A stretch of DNA of 64,000 nucleotides from Prorocentrum cordatum (lineage: Eukaryota > Sar > Dinophyceae > Prorocentrales > Prorocentraceae). The notes beneath the pieces are model-generated. The model was given only the letters and a program-made list of their open reading frames with translations. It was not told where the DNA came from and did not search any database. The translations under genes and the position numbers were made by a program. Of this stretch, positions 30,084-40,494 are shown in pieces (the stretch's first letter is position 1; every line of letters begins with the position of its first letter). The DNA lies in the NCBI GenBank assembly GCA_963575745.1, contig CAUYUJ010005025.1, positions 281,377 through 345,376 of the forward strand. The letters are read 5' to 3'.

Positions 30084-33000
30084 GGTGAGTTGACCGCGGG
30101 GACTTCCTCGTCGTTGAGGAAGGTTGGCACTCGGTCTCCTGGGTCTGCGAAGCCGTCTCCGATGTCGCAGATACGGACTTTCTTGGGCATGGTCGCTCGT
30201 TTAGATGATCCGTTTTTTCGGAGGGCGGTGCGGGGCGGGGGGGCAGAGGTGGCGCGGTCGGGCGTGGCGAGGTGGAAGCGGGGTGGTGGTTGGATTGGCT
30301 GCATCGGTGCGGTAGGGGATATGTCGGCCAGTGGAATGCGCACTGGGGTGGAGGGTGGTGGTGCGTCGTCATCGGAAGTGATGTCAATGAGAAGAGTAGT
30401 GGATGGGTGGTTGTGCTTGGTTGAGTCTGTCCTTCTGGTGCGTGGTGGTGGCGCTGAGCTGGGTCGGTCATTTTGCGGGTCGGGTGGGTGGAAGCCGATG
30501 GGCGTATGCTGCTCGGTGGGGATCGGCGTAAGCGAGGCGGGGGTGGGTAAAGGCGTGGGGACAGGGAAGGGATATGCGTCACTCGCAACAGGGGTTGGGC
30601 TGCAAAGGTCGTCGTCGTCGGCTGGGATTGGGGTGTGCACGCTGGCGTCGTCGGCGTCGTGGCATGGGCGTCTCGCAGTGGGAGTGGCGGTTGGCATCGC
30701 AGGTGTCGGTCGAGGCGGAAGCGCGGGAATCGAAATCTGGCGGGGCATTCCTTCACAACGTGGTGGTGGTGTGCTGCTGCGCTGTCCGCTGTTGCTGGGC
30801 TGTCCTCCGCTGCTGCTGCCGCGGTTTCTGAGGTATAGTTGATAGCCCGAGTCATCAGAGGAAGACGGTGGGGTCAGCAGGTGGAGTGCCGCTTGAACCT
30901 GTTTGTCGATCTGTGCTTGTTCAGCATCTGCTTGGGCTTGCAGTCGTGCGTCTTCCTCGTCTCGTTCTTGGAGTTGTGTGTCGAGCTCCCTGAGGATGTC
31001 CACGTCGATGCTGGTGCCGAACTCGTGGGCTTGCCGTAGTTCGCAATGCAGTCGCTCGCGCTCCTGTCTATGTTGCTGAAGGTGCTCCTGTAGTTGGAGT
31101 TGGTGCTGCTCCTGGAGTTCGTTCTCGAAGCGTTGCATGTCGCTGGAAGAGCCTCGAAGCTTGTCGATCTCGCTGTTGTACTCGCTCTGGGCCATCATGG
31201 TGCGGTACTTCTGAGCCTGTACTTGTCCGAATTCCTCCAAAAGTAGCTCCTTAGCATCCTGTATCTGGTTCTGTTCAAGCCTCGCGATGTTGCTGATGTC
31301 CTGCTGGGCCTGAGCTTTCTCAGAGAGAAGACGCTGCTGTTGTTCGTGGCATCGTTGTTGATATTGTTTGACCATGATCTCAGCATTCTCCTGTAGCTGG
31401 TGTCGGAAAGTCTCTTCCTCTTGCCTCCTCTGGATGATGAAAGTGGCGAGGTGAGCTGACTCCTCCTCCCTGAGCTGGTCTCGCAGGTGGGCCTCCTTCT
31501 GCTGGTAGTGAGCCATGTTCTCCGTGATGGATTCTTGAGCCTCGTGTCGGAGCCGCTCCTCGCGTTGTCGGAAGGCTTGGATCTCGTCGTAGTACGACTG
31601 TCTCTGCTGGATTTGTGCCTGCTGAAGTTGTTCCTGGCAGTGCTGTAGGTGTTGCGAAAGCTCCTGAATCTGCTCGGTCTGCCGTTGACGCTGTGCTTCG
31701 TGTTGTTCGGATTCAGCTCGTTCATGATGGAGAAACGCCAGATGGTGTTGGTGTATACCGTGGTTGCGCTGCTGCTCGTCCACTCTCCTCGTCAGCACGT
31801 CGATGAGGTTCCGTAGGTCGCTGCCGTCGTTGGTGGTCGGAGCAGGCACTGGCTCAGACGCGGGTTGACGAGATGGTGGTCGTTGTCGTCTCTCGGGGTG
31901 TGGTGTCTTGCCTCTGACTCGATGGCGCCCGTCGTCTTCACCGTCTCCGTCACAGCTGTCTTCGTAAAGTTCAGCGTGTTCTCGATACTTCTTGGCCTCG
32001 GAGATGAGTGCCTTGAGGGATGCGATCTCGCCTTTGATTTCGTCGTGCTCCTTATTGAGGTCGTTGAGCTGGCTCTCGACGGTCTGCTGTCTCTGGATTC
32101 GTGACTCCACTTGGGATCTGTATTGTGCGATGCGAGCCGTCGGTGTGTCCAGCAGGTGGATCATGGTCTTGACTATGGCTAGCTCCTCGATGAGGCGGGT
32201 TGGGTCGACTTGTGCTTGCCTGGCTCCGTGTACTTGGTCAGCGAGACGTGCCATCCTCGCCACCTTGGTGGCGTGCCATACCCGACGTATGTCTGGCTCG
32301 TCGGGGGGAAGAGAAAAGCTCTCGTGTCCCTTGGCCTCCGAAAGCAGGGCGGGCATTATTTTGTCAGTGACCTCCAGCTGTCGTTTCGTAAGCTTTGGCA
32401 GATGTCGGTGATCGTTGGTGGCGTCTTCGGGGGCCTGGTAGCGTCTCCTTGATGGAGTCCGCTTCGTTCTCGATGTCGTGGAGTCGTACTGATACTTCTG
32501 TTGATGATGGGCGTCGTTGTGCTGCTGTCGATCCTCGTCGTGTTGGGAGTTGTGGTGGTGCTGGTTGTGCTGGTGCTGGTACCGTGGCTGCTGCTGTCCA
32601 TGCCCTCCATTGTGTCGGCGATGAGAGGATCCAGATGCTGGCGTACTTGACCTCCATGGCCACGGCTTGGCCCCCACTGGATGGCCGTGAGACTTCGTAT
32701 TGGTCGCCATCTTGCTGGTCTCGAAGTCCTGCAGCTCGTACTGCTGGTCGCGCTGGTGCTTCTGCGCCGAGTGGTGGCTGGCCAGGGTGTCGGCAGCCCT
32801 CAAGACGCGCAGGAGGGCCCGCGCCGACGCCCGGCGCTCCCTCTGCCGCCTGTGCCAGGCGGGCTCGGGCGTCGGGCCTCTCCTGGGCGCGCCGAGGCGC
32901 GCGGCAGCCGCCAGGCGGGGGGCCAGGGCGCGGCAGCGGGCGGCGAATCGCCGATCCGCGGCGCGCGGAGCCCGGCCTCGCGATCGGCCTGCGAGGCGGG

Positions 33001-33124
33001 ATCGATCGGGCGGCTGGCGCCGATCGACCCTGACCGAGCGATCGGTCGCAGGCCCAGATCGCCAGAGGCCAAATGGGCTTCCCTCCTCCTCCTCCTCCTC
33101 TTCGCCCACGTTTGTCCCCCCCAT
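30074..33124 (-). CDS. LINE-B ORF1, Gln/His-rich coiled-coil gag-like protein
   Basis: 1,016 codons from ATG 33,124; the internal ATG at 32,710 (MATNTKSHGHPVGAK, residue 139) is a plausible alternative. The first 138 residues are Arg/Ala/Gly-rich, overlap a GAG microsatellite and look less protein-like. After that come a Gln/His-rich segment (about 165-230), a helical part around 250-400 (for example ESRIQRQQTVESQLNDLN) and a very long Gln/Glu-rich coiled-coil region (about 460-760). A Pro/Thr/Ser-rich tail follows to about 980 and a basic C-terminus (KKVRICDIGDGFADPGD). LINE ORF1 proteins multimerise by coiled coils and chaperone RNA; no RRM or zinc knuckle was seen here. It ends at the slippery AAAAAAC-TAA. 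Confidence 0.8.
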   Translation of the reverse strand: MGGTNVGEEEEEEEGSPFGLWRSGPATDRSVRVDRRQPPDRSRLAGRSRGRAPRAADRRFAARCRALAPRLAAAARLGAPRRGPTPEPAWHRRQRERRASARALLRVLRAADTLASHHSAQKHQRDQQYELQDFETSKMATNTKSHGHPVGAKPWPWRSSTPASGSSHRRHNGGHGQQQPRYQHQHNQHHHNSQHDEDRQQHNDAHHQQKYQYDSTTSRTKRTPSRRRYQAPEDATNDHRHLPKLTKRQLEVTDKIMPALLSEAKGHESFSLPPDEPDIRRVWHATKVARMARLADQVHGARQAQVDPTRLIEELAIVKTMIHLLDTPTARIAQYRSQVESRIQRQQTVESQLNDLNKEHDEIKGEIASLKALISEAKKYREHAELYEDSCDGDGEDDGRHRVRGKTPHPERRQRPPSRQPASEPVPAPTTNDGSDLRNLIDVLTRRVDEQQRNHGIHQHHLAFLHHERAESEQHEAQRQRQTEQIQELSQHLQHCQEQLQQAQIQQRQSYYDEIQAFRQREERLRHEAQESITENMAHYQQKEAHLRDQLREEESAHLATFIIQRRQEEETFRHQLQENAEIMVKQYQQRCHEQQQRLLSEKAQAQQDISNIARLEQNQIQDAKELLLEEFGQVQAQKYRTMMAQSEYNSEIDKLRGSSSDMQRFENELQEQHQLQLQEHLQQHRQERERLHCELRQAHEFGTSIDVDILRELDTQLQERDEEDARLQAQADAEQAQIDKQVQAALHLLTPPSSSDDSGYQLYLRNRGSSSGGQPSNSGQRSSTPPPRCEGMPRQISIPALPPRPTPAMPTATPTARRPCHDADDASVHTPIPADDDDLCSPTPVASDAYPFPVPTPLPTPASLTPIPTEQHTPIGFHPPDPQNDRPSSAPPPRTRRTDSTKHNHPSTTLLIDITSDDDAPPPSTPVRIPLADISPTAPMQPIQPPPRFHLATPDRATSAPPPRTALRKNGSSKRATMPKKVRICDIGDGFADPGDRVPTFLNDEEVPAVNSPKN

Positions 33125-33200
33125 CGCCCTCCTCCTCCTCCTTCTCCTCCCCCTCCTCAGGCGGAGGAGAAGAGAGGAGGAGGAGGAGGAGGCAGGTACT
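33065..33200. repeat. (CTC)n/(GAG)n tracts at the LINE-B 5' end
   Basis: CTC triplets (33,076-33,155) switch to GAG triplets (33,166-33,195), so the two halves are complementary and could form a hairpin around CCCTCCTCAGGCGGAGGAG. Confidence 0.8.
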
Positions 33201-33540
33201 CCCTCGTTCAGTGCCTCCCCTCGTTCGGGTTACCATACATATCGATCGGTCGTGCCTGCTTCCACACATTCTGCCTGGCGCACACTCTGCGTCCCCGAGG
33301 GCCCACATCCTTAGCCTGTTCTCATTGCCTGACCTTTCCAGCTGCGTCAGCCAGGCGTAATGTGTTGTTTTCACTCCGCCTAAACCGGCGGTTGTTGCAT
33401 CATTCCATAACACAACAAGCCCGGCCTCATGCGTGCCCAACGGCAAAAAGGCCGGAGGAGGCAGGAACAGGAGGAGGAAAAGGCAAAAGGGAGGATGAGC
33501 AACATCCGCGAAAGACCCGAATGCCGACGGCGCCGAGGAC
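33200..33540. other. Sequence 5' of LINE-B, no gene recognised
   Basis: Possible 5' UTR or flank of LINE-B on the minus strand. No spliced leader was found here, unlike LINE-A. Confidence 0.4.
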
Positions 33541-33544
33541 GGGG

Positions 33545-33765
33545 AGGAGATGGAGGAGGAGGAGGAGGAGGAGGAGGAGGAGGAGGAGGAGGAGGAGGAG
33601 GAGGAGGGTGAGGCAGGAGACAGGAGGCAGGAGGCAGGAGGCAGGAGACAGGAGGCACGAGGCAGGAGGAGGAGGAGGAAGCAGGAGGAGGAGGAGGCAG
33701 GAGGAGGAGGAGGAGGAAGCAGGAGGCAGGAGGAGGAGGAAGCAGGAGGAGGAGGCGGGGCGCCG
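33545..33765. repeat. (GGA)n with GCAGGAG variants
   Basis: GAG triplets grading into GGCAGGAGACAGGAGGCAGG steps. Confidence 0.9.
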
Positions 33766-33979
33766 CCCCCGAGGACTACGACGCCCAGACGCGCTACAAG
33801 TACCTGAGCGGCCAGCGGCAGCAGGCGGCGGGCGCCGACGGAGGCCCCGGCGGGGGCGGGCAGCGTTGGCAGCGGGTGGCCGCCGTGGCCTCGGGGAGGA
33901 GCCAGGGAGCGGCAAACGGCCAGGCGTGGCCACCGCGCATGTTAGCATCGAAGAAAGGTTGCGCGCACGCGCTCGAACA

Positions 33980-35085
33980 TATACGCGCATATAGACATAC
34001 CTATATGTATATAGATGCACCTACGGCACGTATGTGGCAGATGTAACTATGCGTATGTATGGATGGATGCCTGCGTGCTTGCATGTGTGCATCTACGTAT
34101 ATATGTATGTATGCATGTAGGTAGGTAGGTAGGTAGGTAGGTAGGTAGATGGGTGCACACGTGTGCAAGTAAGTATATATGTTTATGTGTGCGCGTATGT
34201 ATGCATGTATGTATGTATGTATGTATGTTGGTGTGTTTGGATGGTGTGCATGTCTTTATGTATGTATGTGTGTGCATGGATGTATGTGTATATGCGTGTA
34301 TGTGTAGATACGTATGTATGTGTGTATGCATACATGCATGCATGCATGCATGCATGTATGCATGCATGCATGTACGTGTGCTTGTGTTTGTCTGCCGGTC
34401 GGTCGGTTTGTGTGTGTGATTGTATGTAAGCATGTGTGTGAATGTATGATGTTTGCATGCGTGTATGCGTATGGATGCGTGTACATATTACATATGTACG
34501 TATGTGTGTACGTATGCGTGTACGTATGTGTGCTTACGTGTATGTGTGTATGCATGTATGTATGTATGTATGTATGTATGTATGTATGGCTGCATGTGTA
34601 TGTATGTACATGTGTATGTGTTTAAGTATGTGTGTATGTTTGTGTGCATGCATGTGTAGGTATACACGTCTGTACGTACGTATGCATGTATGTATGTATG
34701 GGTGCATGTGTGCATGCATGTATGCATGTGTGTGCATGTGTAAGAATGAGTGTATGTGCGTGCATGCATGTATGTATATGCGTGTGGAATCATGCATATA
34801 TGCATGTATATATGAATGCATTATGTGTGCAACTATGTACGTATGTGTGTATGTATGTGAGTCGGTATGTCGCTATGTCCTCCTCTATCTCTGGCTCTCT
34901 CTCGCTCACTCTCTCTCTCTCTCTCTTTCTGTATGTATGTATGCGTGTGTGGATGTGGTGTCTTGTCTGACTGCTTATATTTATGTGTGTATGCATGCAT
35001 GCATGTATGCAAGTATTGATGCATATGCACAAATAGATACATATGCATGTGTGCCTGTAGATTTAGATGTACATATATAACGTGT
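33980..35085. repeat. (TATG)n/(CATG)n/(TGTG)n compound microsatellite, about 1.1 kb
   Basis: ATGT-type tetranucleotides with TGTGTG and CATGCATG phases, ending in a CTCTCT tract (34,880-34,930) and a few further TATG steps. The complementary CATA arrays lie at 39.05 and 40.58 kb. Confidence 0.95.
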
Positions 35086-35319
35086 ACAGGCTACCTACGT
35101 ATATGGATTAGCCAGCGTGGACCCCAAACAACATGTTTCTAGCAGTATATGTTGTACCATATACGATGGCAATTCTTTACATGCCGCGTATCCCCACCAG
35201 CTACTCAAAAATCTTCCCCTGAGGGTTGACCGGAAAAGGCACGACGAGACACATGTAGTGAAACAAAGCGGGCAACCAGGGTGAGCAGAGAGATCTTTGG
35301 GAGCAAGGGGATGGCTTTG

Positions 35320-35700
35320 GATAGGGGAGGAGGAAGACGATGACGACAACGTCCACGACGACGAGGAAGAGGAGCAAAAGGAAAAGGGAGATGATGAGGG
35401 CAAGGACGAGGACGAGGACGAGGACGAGGACAACGAGAGGACGAGGACAGAGCCCTCAAAATCGCCTCGTGGAGCCCTCGTGGGACTCTTCTTGTTGATC
35501 TTGGAGTCGTCTTGGGGCTCTTTTGGCGGATCTCTTGGCCCTCTTGAAGCCCTCTTGGCGCCCTCTCGGGGGTCCCTTGCGAGCCCTGGTGGGCCTCTTG
35601 GGGCCATCTTGGAGGCCATTGGTCGAGCCCAATGATTGTCCCCCTTCTGGGGCCATCACCATCTTCTCTTGGGACGTTTCTAGGGCGCTCTTGAGCCAGC
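35320..35700. repeat. GAC/GAG microsatellite followed by CTCTTGGGGCC repeats
   Basis: GACGACAACG..GAGGACGAGG triplets (35,330-35,445) lead into degenerate CCCTCTTGG/GTCTTGGGGC steps (35,455-35,690). Confidence 0.7.
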
Positions 35701-35879
35701 ATCGTCAACATCACCATTGTCAATTTCACCCAACCCTCCTGCTCTGGGTTCTCGTTCTGAATAGAGCAGTGCTCGCGCGTCTTTTCCTCCCGCATCCCTC
35801 CCTCCTCTGCCTCGTGCCTCGTGCCTCCTTCCTGCGCGCTTCTTGCCGTCTGCCTGCTGCATGCCTCGCGGCTCCTTAG

Positions 35880-36870
35880 GGCGGATGCCCGGTGCGCCAC
35901 CGTCGCCCGGGTCGTGAGCTCCTGGGAGGTCCAGCGGAGGGAGGGGGATAAGCAGCTCCAGTCGAGAACTCCTTCCCTCTCTCCCTCCCTCCCTCCCTCC
36001 CTCCCTGGCCTTGATAAGCAGGTCCAGTCGAGAACTCGCAGCGCCCTGGGGTGGGTGCGACTTGCGTCGCCAGTCTCGTAGGCGTCTGGGAGGCCCAGCG
36101 GAATGGGGGGGCGCGCGGATCCAGGCGAGACCTTGCGGCTCCTCGGGGGGGGGGCTGGCAGTTAGCTGCGCAACAGTCGTCAGTTCCATTGGCTCTTGGG
36201 AGACCCAGCGGAGCGGGGGGATATGCAGATGCCGTCAAAGCCTCGTGGCTCCATGAGGGGCTGCGCCAGCTGCGCACCTGCTGCCGCTGTCGCGGGTTCC
36301 TGGGAGGCCAGCGGAGTGGGGCGACGCGCATATCCAGCCGAGTCCTCGTGGCTCCCTAGGGGGCTGCCATCTGCGAGACTGTCGCAACGTGCGTGGGATC
36401 TTGCGGTGACACGCAGATACGATCGAGACCTAGCGGCTCCCTGGGGGTTTGTGAACTGCGCAAATGTCGCCACCTTCGTGGGCTCCTGGGATGCCCAGCG
36501 GAGCGCGGGGACACGCATGTCCAGTCGAGACCTCGCGGCTTCCTGGGGGTGCTGCCATCTGCCATCTGCGCAACAGTCGCCACTTTCTTGGGGTCCTGGG
36601 ATGCCCAATAGAGAGGCAGGGGGGCATGCATATCCAGTCGAGACTTTGCCGTTCCCTGGAGGGCTGCGAACTGACTAGTTGTCGCCACTTTCGCGGGCTC
36701 CTGGGATGCCCATCGGGGTTGGGAGACGCGCAGATCCAGTCGAGACCTGGCGGCTCCCCGGGGATCTGCCAGCTGCGCAAGTGTCGCCACTTTCGTGGGC
36801 TCCTGGGGAGGTCCAGCGGAGCGGAGGGACACGCGGATCCAGTCGGAAGCTTGCTCTTTGCCAGGGACGC
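35880..36870. repeat. ~100-bp tandem satellite, about nine units
   Basis: Core GGGCTCCTGGGATGCCCAGC recurs near 35,926, 36,080, 36,191, 36,296, 36,481, 36,590, 36,699 and 36,800. It is preceded by CTGCGCAA.TGTCGCCACTTT and followed by CACGC.TATCCAGTCGAGAC and CGGCTCC.TGGGGG. Units are 70-90% alike by eye. The overlapping Arg/Pro/Ala-rich frames on both strands are read-throughs of the repeat. Confidence 0.85.
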
Positions 36871-36898
36871 CTGTCTCTGGGCGGCTGGAAAGTTCATA

Positions 36899-36922
36899 CC
36901 CCAGGACACGCCCGACCTAAGC
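36899..36922. mobile_element. Terminal fragment of a TTAAGTCGGGC-family MITE
   Basis: CCAGGACACGCCCGACCTAA matches the right end of the elements ending at 62,970 and 52,510 (GGGGGACA.GCC.GACATAA). The rest of the element is not visible. Confidence 0.5.
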
Positions 36923-37242
36923 CTACTTGGACCGTTTTGAGGACTTCTGCGGGCTCTCATCACGGGAGGGAAAACCACCCGGACCGGACAAAGGGCGTTT
37001 ACCAAACGGCCCTGGGCGTGTATTAAACAACCTTGCCTTGTTAGATTCCTTCCTTGGGCGCGTGTACTACACGATTTCGCGTGTCGGGGTGGTTATTATG
37101 GGGGGGATGTTTTGACTTCTACTTCAGGACGATCTTTGGCCTCTCTTGGGCTCTCTTGGGACAGTCCCACCACCGCCCAGGAGGCCTGTGCACCTGCTCG
37201 TTACTCCCCCTCTTCCGTGACCATCTTGACTCAAGCGCGCCA

Positions 37243-37390
37243 AGAATAGGAGGAGGCAGGAGGAGGAGGAGGAGGAGGAGGAGGAGGAGGAGGAGGAGGA
37301 GGAGGAGGAGGAGGAGGAGGAGGAGGAGGAGGAGGAGGAAGAGAGGAGAAGAGAGGGAGGGCAGGAAGGAGAGGAGGAGGCAGGGAAGGG
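37243..37390. repeat. (GGA)n microsatellite
   Basis: Almost uninterrupted GAG triplets, ending in GGGAGGGCAGGAAGG steps. Confidence 0.95.
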
Positions 37391-37534
37391 GGAGGAGGGA
37401 GGAGGGAACGGCGGGGGGGGCAGACCCCCGCCCTCAGGCAGCTTCCGCGCCCTGACCAACGCCCAGGCGCCCGGAGTCCCCCAGGAGGAGACCGGCAGGG
37501 GGAGCGGCGCGGCGGTCGGCGGGGGGGGCGCTCG

Positions 37535-38010
37535 CACAGGAGGAGGAGGAGGAGGAGAAGAGGAGGAGAAGGAGGAGGAGGGGAGAGGACGAGGGAGGAG
37601 GAGGAGGAGGAGGAGGAGAAGAGGGGGAGAGGGAGGCGGAGGAGCAGGGGGAGGAGGAGGGGAGGAGGAGGAGGAGGAGGAGGAGGAGGAGGAGAGGAGG
37701 AGGAGGAGGAGGAGGTGAGGAGGAGGAGGAAAGAGGGGGAGGGGGAGGGGGGAGGAGCAGGGGGAGGAGGAGGAGGGGGAGGAGGAGGAGGAGGAGGAGG
37801 AGGAGGAGGAGGAGGAGGAGGAGGAGGAGGAGGAGGAGGAGGAGGAGGAGGAGGGGGAGGGGGAGGAGGAGGAGGGGGAGGGGGCGGGGGAGGAGCAGGG
37901 GGAGGCGGAGGAGGGGGAGGAGGAGGAGGAGGAGGAGGAGGAGGAGGAGGAGGAGGAGGAGGAGGAGGAGGGGGAGGAGGAGGAGGGGGAGGCGGGAGAG
38001 GAGGGGTCAG
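37535..38010. repeat. Long (GGA)n/(GGGGGA)n microsatellite
   Basis: Nearly 480 bp of GGA with GGGGGA and GCGGGG interruptions. Together with 37,243-37,390 it is the longest GGA block in the window. It abuts two MITEs. Confidence 0.95.
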
Positions 38011-38035
38011 CGAATATCAATACGGTACATGAGCT

Positions 38036-38190
38036 TAAAACTTTCGACGCTCCGCGCTTGGTGGAGCCCCCCGGCGGCGGCGCCTCCGGCGCCGCCCTTG
38101 GCGCGCTGCGCGCGCCAGGGAGGGGTGTCCAGCATAGGTCCACGAAATCCGCGCGGAGCGCCAAGAGTTTCTGTTTATGCAAGTTTTTCT
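38036..38190. mobile_element. MITE, CGCGCGGATTT family, copy 2
   Basis: Left AAAACTTTCGACGCTCCGCG and right CCGCGCGGAGCGCCAAGAGT arms are inverted repeats. The centre is GGCGGCGCCTCCGGCGCCGCC-like, followed by GGCGCGCTGCGCGCGCC. Same layout as 8,881-9,028 and 59.9 kb. Confidence 0.7.
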
Positions 38191-38235
38191 TCTTCTGCAC
38201 AGGGGTCAGCGCCGACCGGGGCCCGCCAGTCTATT

Positions 38236-38455
38236 CCCTTTCGGTGCGAGCGAAATGAGCACGGATAGAATGAGCACGAAGGCCGACAGCGTTGCCTGTG
38301 CATTTTGAACAGGATTCGCTGTCGGCGTCGCCGCGGGCGTTGCCCGTCCGAGTCAGAAGGCCGCCTGCCCAACAGCGACCGCCGTCGATGTTGGCCAACC
38401 TTTGTTGCTGGGAGTCGTACCCGTTTTTCCGTACCCGTTCCGGGCGTCCAAACCT
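38236..38455. mobile_element. MITE, GCCCAACAGC family, copy 2
   Basis: Left arm GAGCACGGATAGAATGAGCA and right arm GTACCCGTTTTTCCGTACCC are weak inverted repeats. The internal blocks TGTGCATTTTGAACAGGATT, CGCTGTCGGCGTCGCCGCGG and GGCCGCCTGCCCAACAGCGA match copy 1 and the other copies. It lies directly downstream of another MITE. Confidence 0.65.
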
Positions 38456-38526
38456 TCTGGCTGGCCGGGGCGGCCACGTGGAGACGACCCGCCTCTCCGC
38501 CCCTCGGCCGACCTGGGTTTCGGATC

Positions 38527-38885
38527 GACTTCCCCCTCCTCCTCCAACTTCTCCTCCTCCTCCTCCTCATCCTCCTCCTTTCCCTCCTATTGCCCCTCCT
38601 CCTACCCCTAACCCCTCCTCACTTCTCCCTCCCCCTTACCCCTCCTCCCTCATCCTCCTCCTCCCCTCCTCATCCTCCTCCTCCTCCTCCTCCTCCTTCC
38701 CCCTCCCCTCCCCCCCCCTCCTCCCCCTCCCCCTCCTCCTCTCCTCCCGCTCCCTCTCCCCTCCCTCTTCTCATCCTTCCTCCTCCTCCCCTCCTCCTCC
38801 TCCTCCTCCTCCCTCCTCCTCCCTCCCTCCCCCTTCCTCCCCCTCCCCCTCCCCATCTTCCTCCTCATCCTCCTCATCATCCTGG
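38527..38885. repeat. (CTC)n microsatellite
   Basis: About 350 bp of CTC with CCC and ATC interruptions, opposite in strand polarity to the GGA block at 37.5-38.0 kb and separated from it by two MITEs. Confidence 0.95.
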
Positions 38886-39044
38886 CCCAGGGCTGGCGCT
38901 GCCCCGAGGTCGGGCGGGCGGCGTGCCCAGGCAGCGGTTGCCTTGGGTCGTGCCTCGTCGCTCTCGGCGGTGCTGGCGCTGGTCGAGCACGCACTCCGGT
39001 GTTCGAGCGCCTTGCAGATAGAAAGAGAGAGAGAGAGGGAATTT

Positions 39045-39283
39045 CCCGAGACTATATACACATGCATGCATACATACACACGTGTATGCATACGTACATG
39101 CATACATACATGCATACATACATGCATGCATACATACATCCATACATATATCTATATATATATAGATGTCGACATATATGCATGCAGGCATACATGCATA
39201 TATACATGCACACACATCATACATACATCCATACATACATACATACATGCATGCATGCATACATACATACATACATACATCAG
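39045..39283. repeat. (CATA)n/(CATG)n microsatellite
   Basis: CATACATACATGCATG steps, inverted relative to the 34 kb TATG array. Confidence 0.95.
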
Positions 39284-39404
39284 AGTGAGGGGGCCGAACG
39301 GTCATTCACTGTCCCTGGGTGCGTGGCTGAAGTGGGATTCCGCGGTGCGGATTCGTGTTGTTGTTGTTGTTGTTGTTGTTGTTTGTTGTTGTTGTTTGTT
39401 GTCG

Positions 39405-39725
39405 TCGTCCCACCCGCAACCCGCCCCGCGACCCACCCGCGACCCACCCCACAACCCACCCGCGACCCACCCGCGACCCACCCGCGACCCACCCGCGACC
39501 CACCCCGCGACCCACCCCGCGACCCACCCCGCGACCCACACCGCGACCCACCCGCGACCCACCCGCGACCCACCCCGCGACCCACCCCACGCGCGACCCA
39601 CCCCGCGACCCACCCCGCGACCCACCCGCGACCCACCCCGCGACCCGCCCGCGGCCCACCCGCGACCCACCCGCGACCCACCCGCGACCCACCCCGCGAC
39701 CCACCCGCGACCCACCTTCGACCCA
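39405..39725. repeat. (CGACCCACC)n minisatellite
   Basis: About 30 imperfect copies of CGCGACCCACC/CGCGACCCACCC. It follows GTTGTT repeats (39,356-39,405). The Thr/Arg/Pro frames it creates are not genes. Confidence 0.9.
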
Positions 39726-40080
39726 AACCACGTTCAAGGTACAAACCAACATTTTCGGCGCCTGCGGCGGGCTTTTTTTGCATTCCTTCCAGGTGGAGAG
39801 CCCGCGACCCACCCCGCGACCAACTCGCGACCAACCCGCGACCCAAACCACGTTCAGGGTACAAACCACATTTTTCGGCGCCTGCGGCGGGCATCTTTTG
39901 CATTCGTTCTAGGTGGAGAGACCGCGGCCCACCCGCGACCACGTTCAGGGTACAAACCACATTTTTCGGCGCCTGCGGCGGGCATCTTTTGCATTCGTTC
40001 TAGGTGGAGAACCCGCGGCCCACCCGCGACCCAAACCACAAACCAATTTTTCGGCGCCTGCGGCGGGCTGCTTTTGCAGG
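39725..40080. repeat. Four-unit direct repeat with ACGTTCAGGGTACAAACCAC core
   Basis: Units begin near 39,728, 39,848, 39,940 and 40,035. Each holds TTTTCGGCGCCTGCGGCGGG, CTTTTGCATTC and AGGTGGAGA.CCCGCG.CCCAC. The last unit is truncated into the GAG tract. CGACCCACC steps from the preceding minisatellite separate the units, so the two repeats expanded together. Confidence 0.85.
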
Positions 40081-40161
40081 AGGACGAGGAGGAGGAGGAG
40101 GAGGAGGAGGAGGAGGAGGAGGAGGAAGGGGGACGACGACGACGACGACGACGACGTCGAC

Positions 40162-40199
<38 letters not shown>

Positions 40200-40472
40200 A
40201 AAGGAGGAGGGGGGAGGATCGGGAAGGGGGGGAGAGGAGGAGACGACGAGGAAGAACATGACGACAATGGGAGGGCGATGATGGAAGGACGAGGGGGAGA
40301 GAGGGAGGACGAGGAAGAAGAGGAGGAGGAGGAGGAGGACGAGGTGGAGGAGGAGGAGGACGACGATGACGATGAGGACGAGGACGAGGACGAGGACGAG
40401 GAAGAGGAGGAGGAGGAGGAGGAGGAGGCGAAGAGGAGGAGGAGGAGGAGGAGGAGGAGGAGGAGGAGGAGA
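40078..40472. repeat. (GAG)n/(GAC)n microsatellite
   Basis: GAGGAG and GACGACGACG triplets, about 390 bp. Confidence 0.95.
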
Positions 40473-40494
40473 GCGCCATCGACAGGGAAGGTGG

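Larger units (their letters stand above)
23160..33124 (-). mobile_element. LINE-B, near-complete non-LTR retrotransposon
   Basis: Reading right to left: ORF1 (33,124-30,074), a -1 frameshift signal, ORF2 (to 23,688) and a 3' UTR ending in a hairpin block at 23,160-23,225 that recurs at 40.5 kb. The reading frames are long and uninterrupted, unlike every other retroelement in the window. Its codons are also less GC-biased and more uniform than the flanks. That makes it the youngest or best conserved autonomous element here. I could not identify target-site duplications or a transcription start; the left boundary rests on the repeat match and the right boundary on the first ATG. Confidence 0.85.

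Noticed and set aside
32364-33446. 360-codon minus frame overlapping LINE-B ORF1
   Set aside because: It is in a different frame from the longer ORF1, has Gly/Ala/Arg composition of a GC-rich shadow frame and no motif.
34040-34990. Met/Cys/Val-rich and His/Thr-rich frames on both strands
   Set aside because: Direct translations of the TATG/CATG microsatellite.
37150-38200. Long minus-strand Ser/Pro/Leu open frame over the GGA blocks
   Set aside because: Almost all of it is a translated (TCC)n microsatellite; no domain remains when the repeat is removed.
39405-39725. Possible CRISPR-like array
   Set aside because: Repeat steps are 9-12 bases with no unique spacers, in a eukaryotic window; it is a minisatellite.
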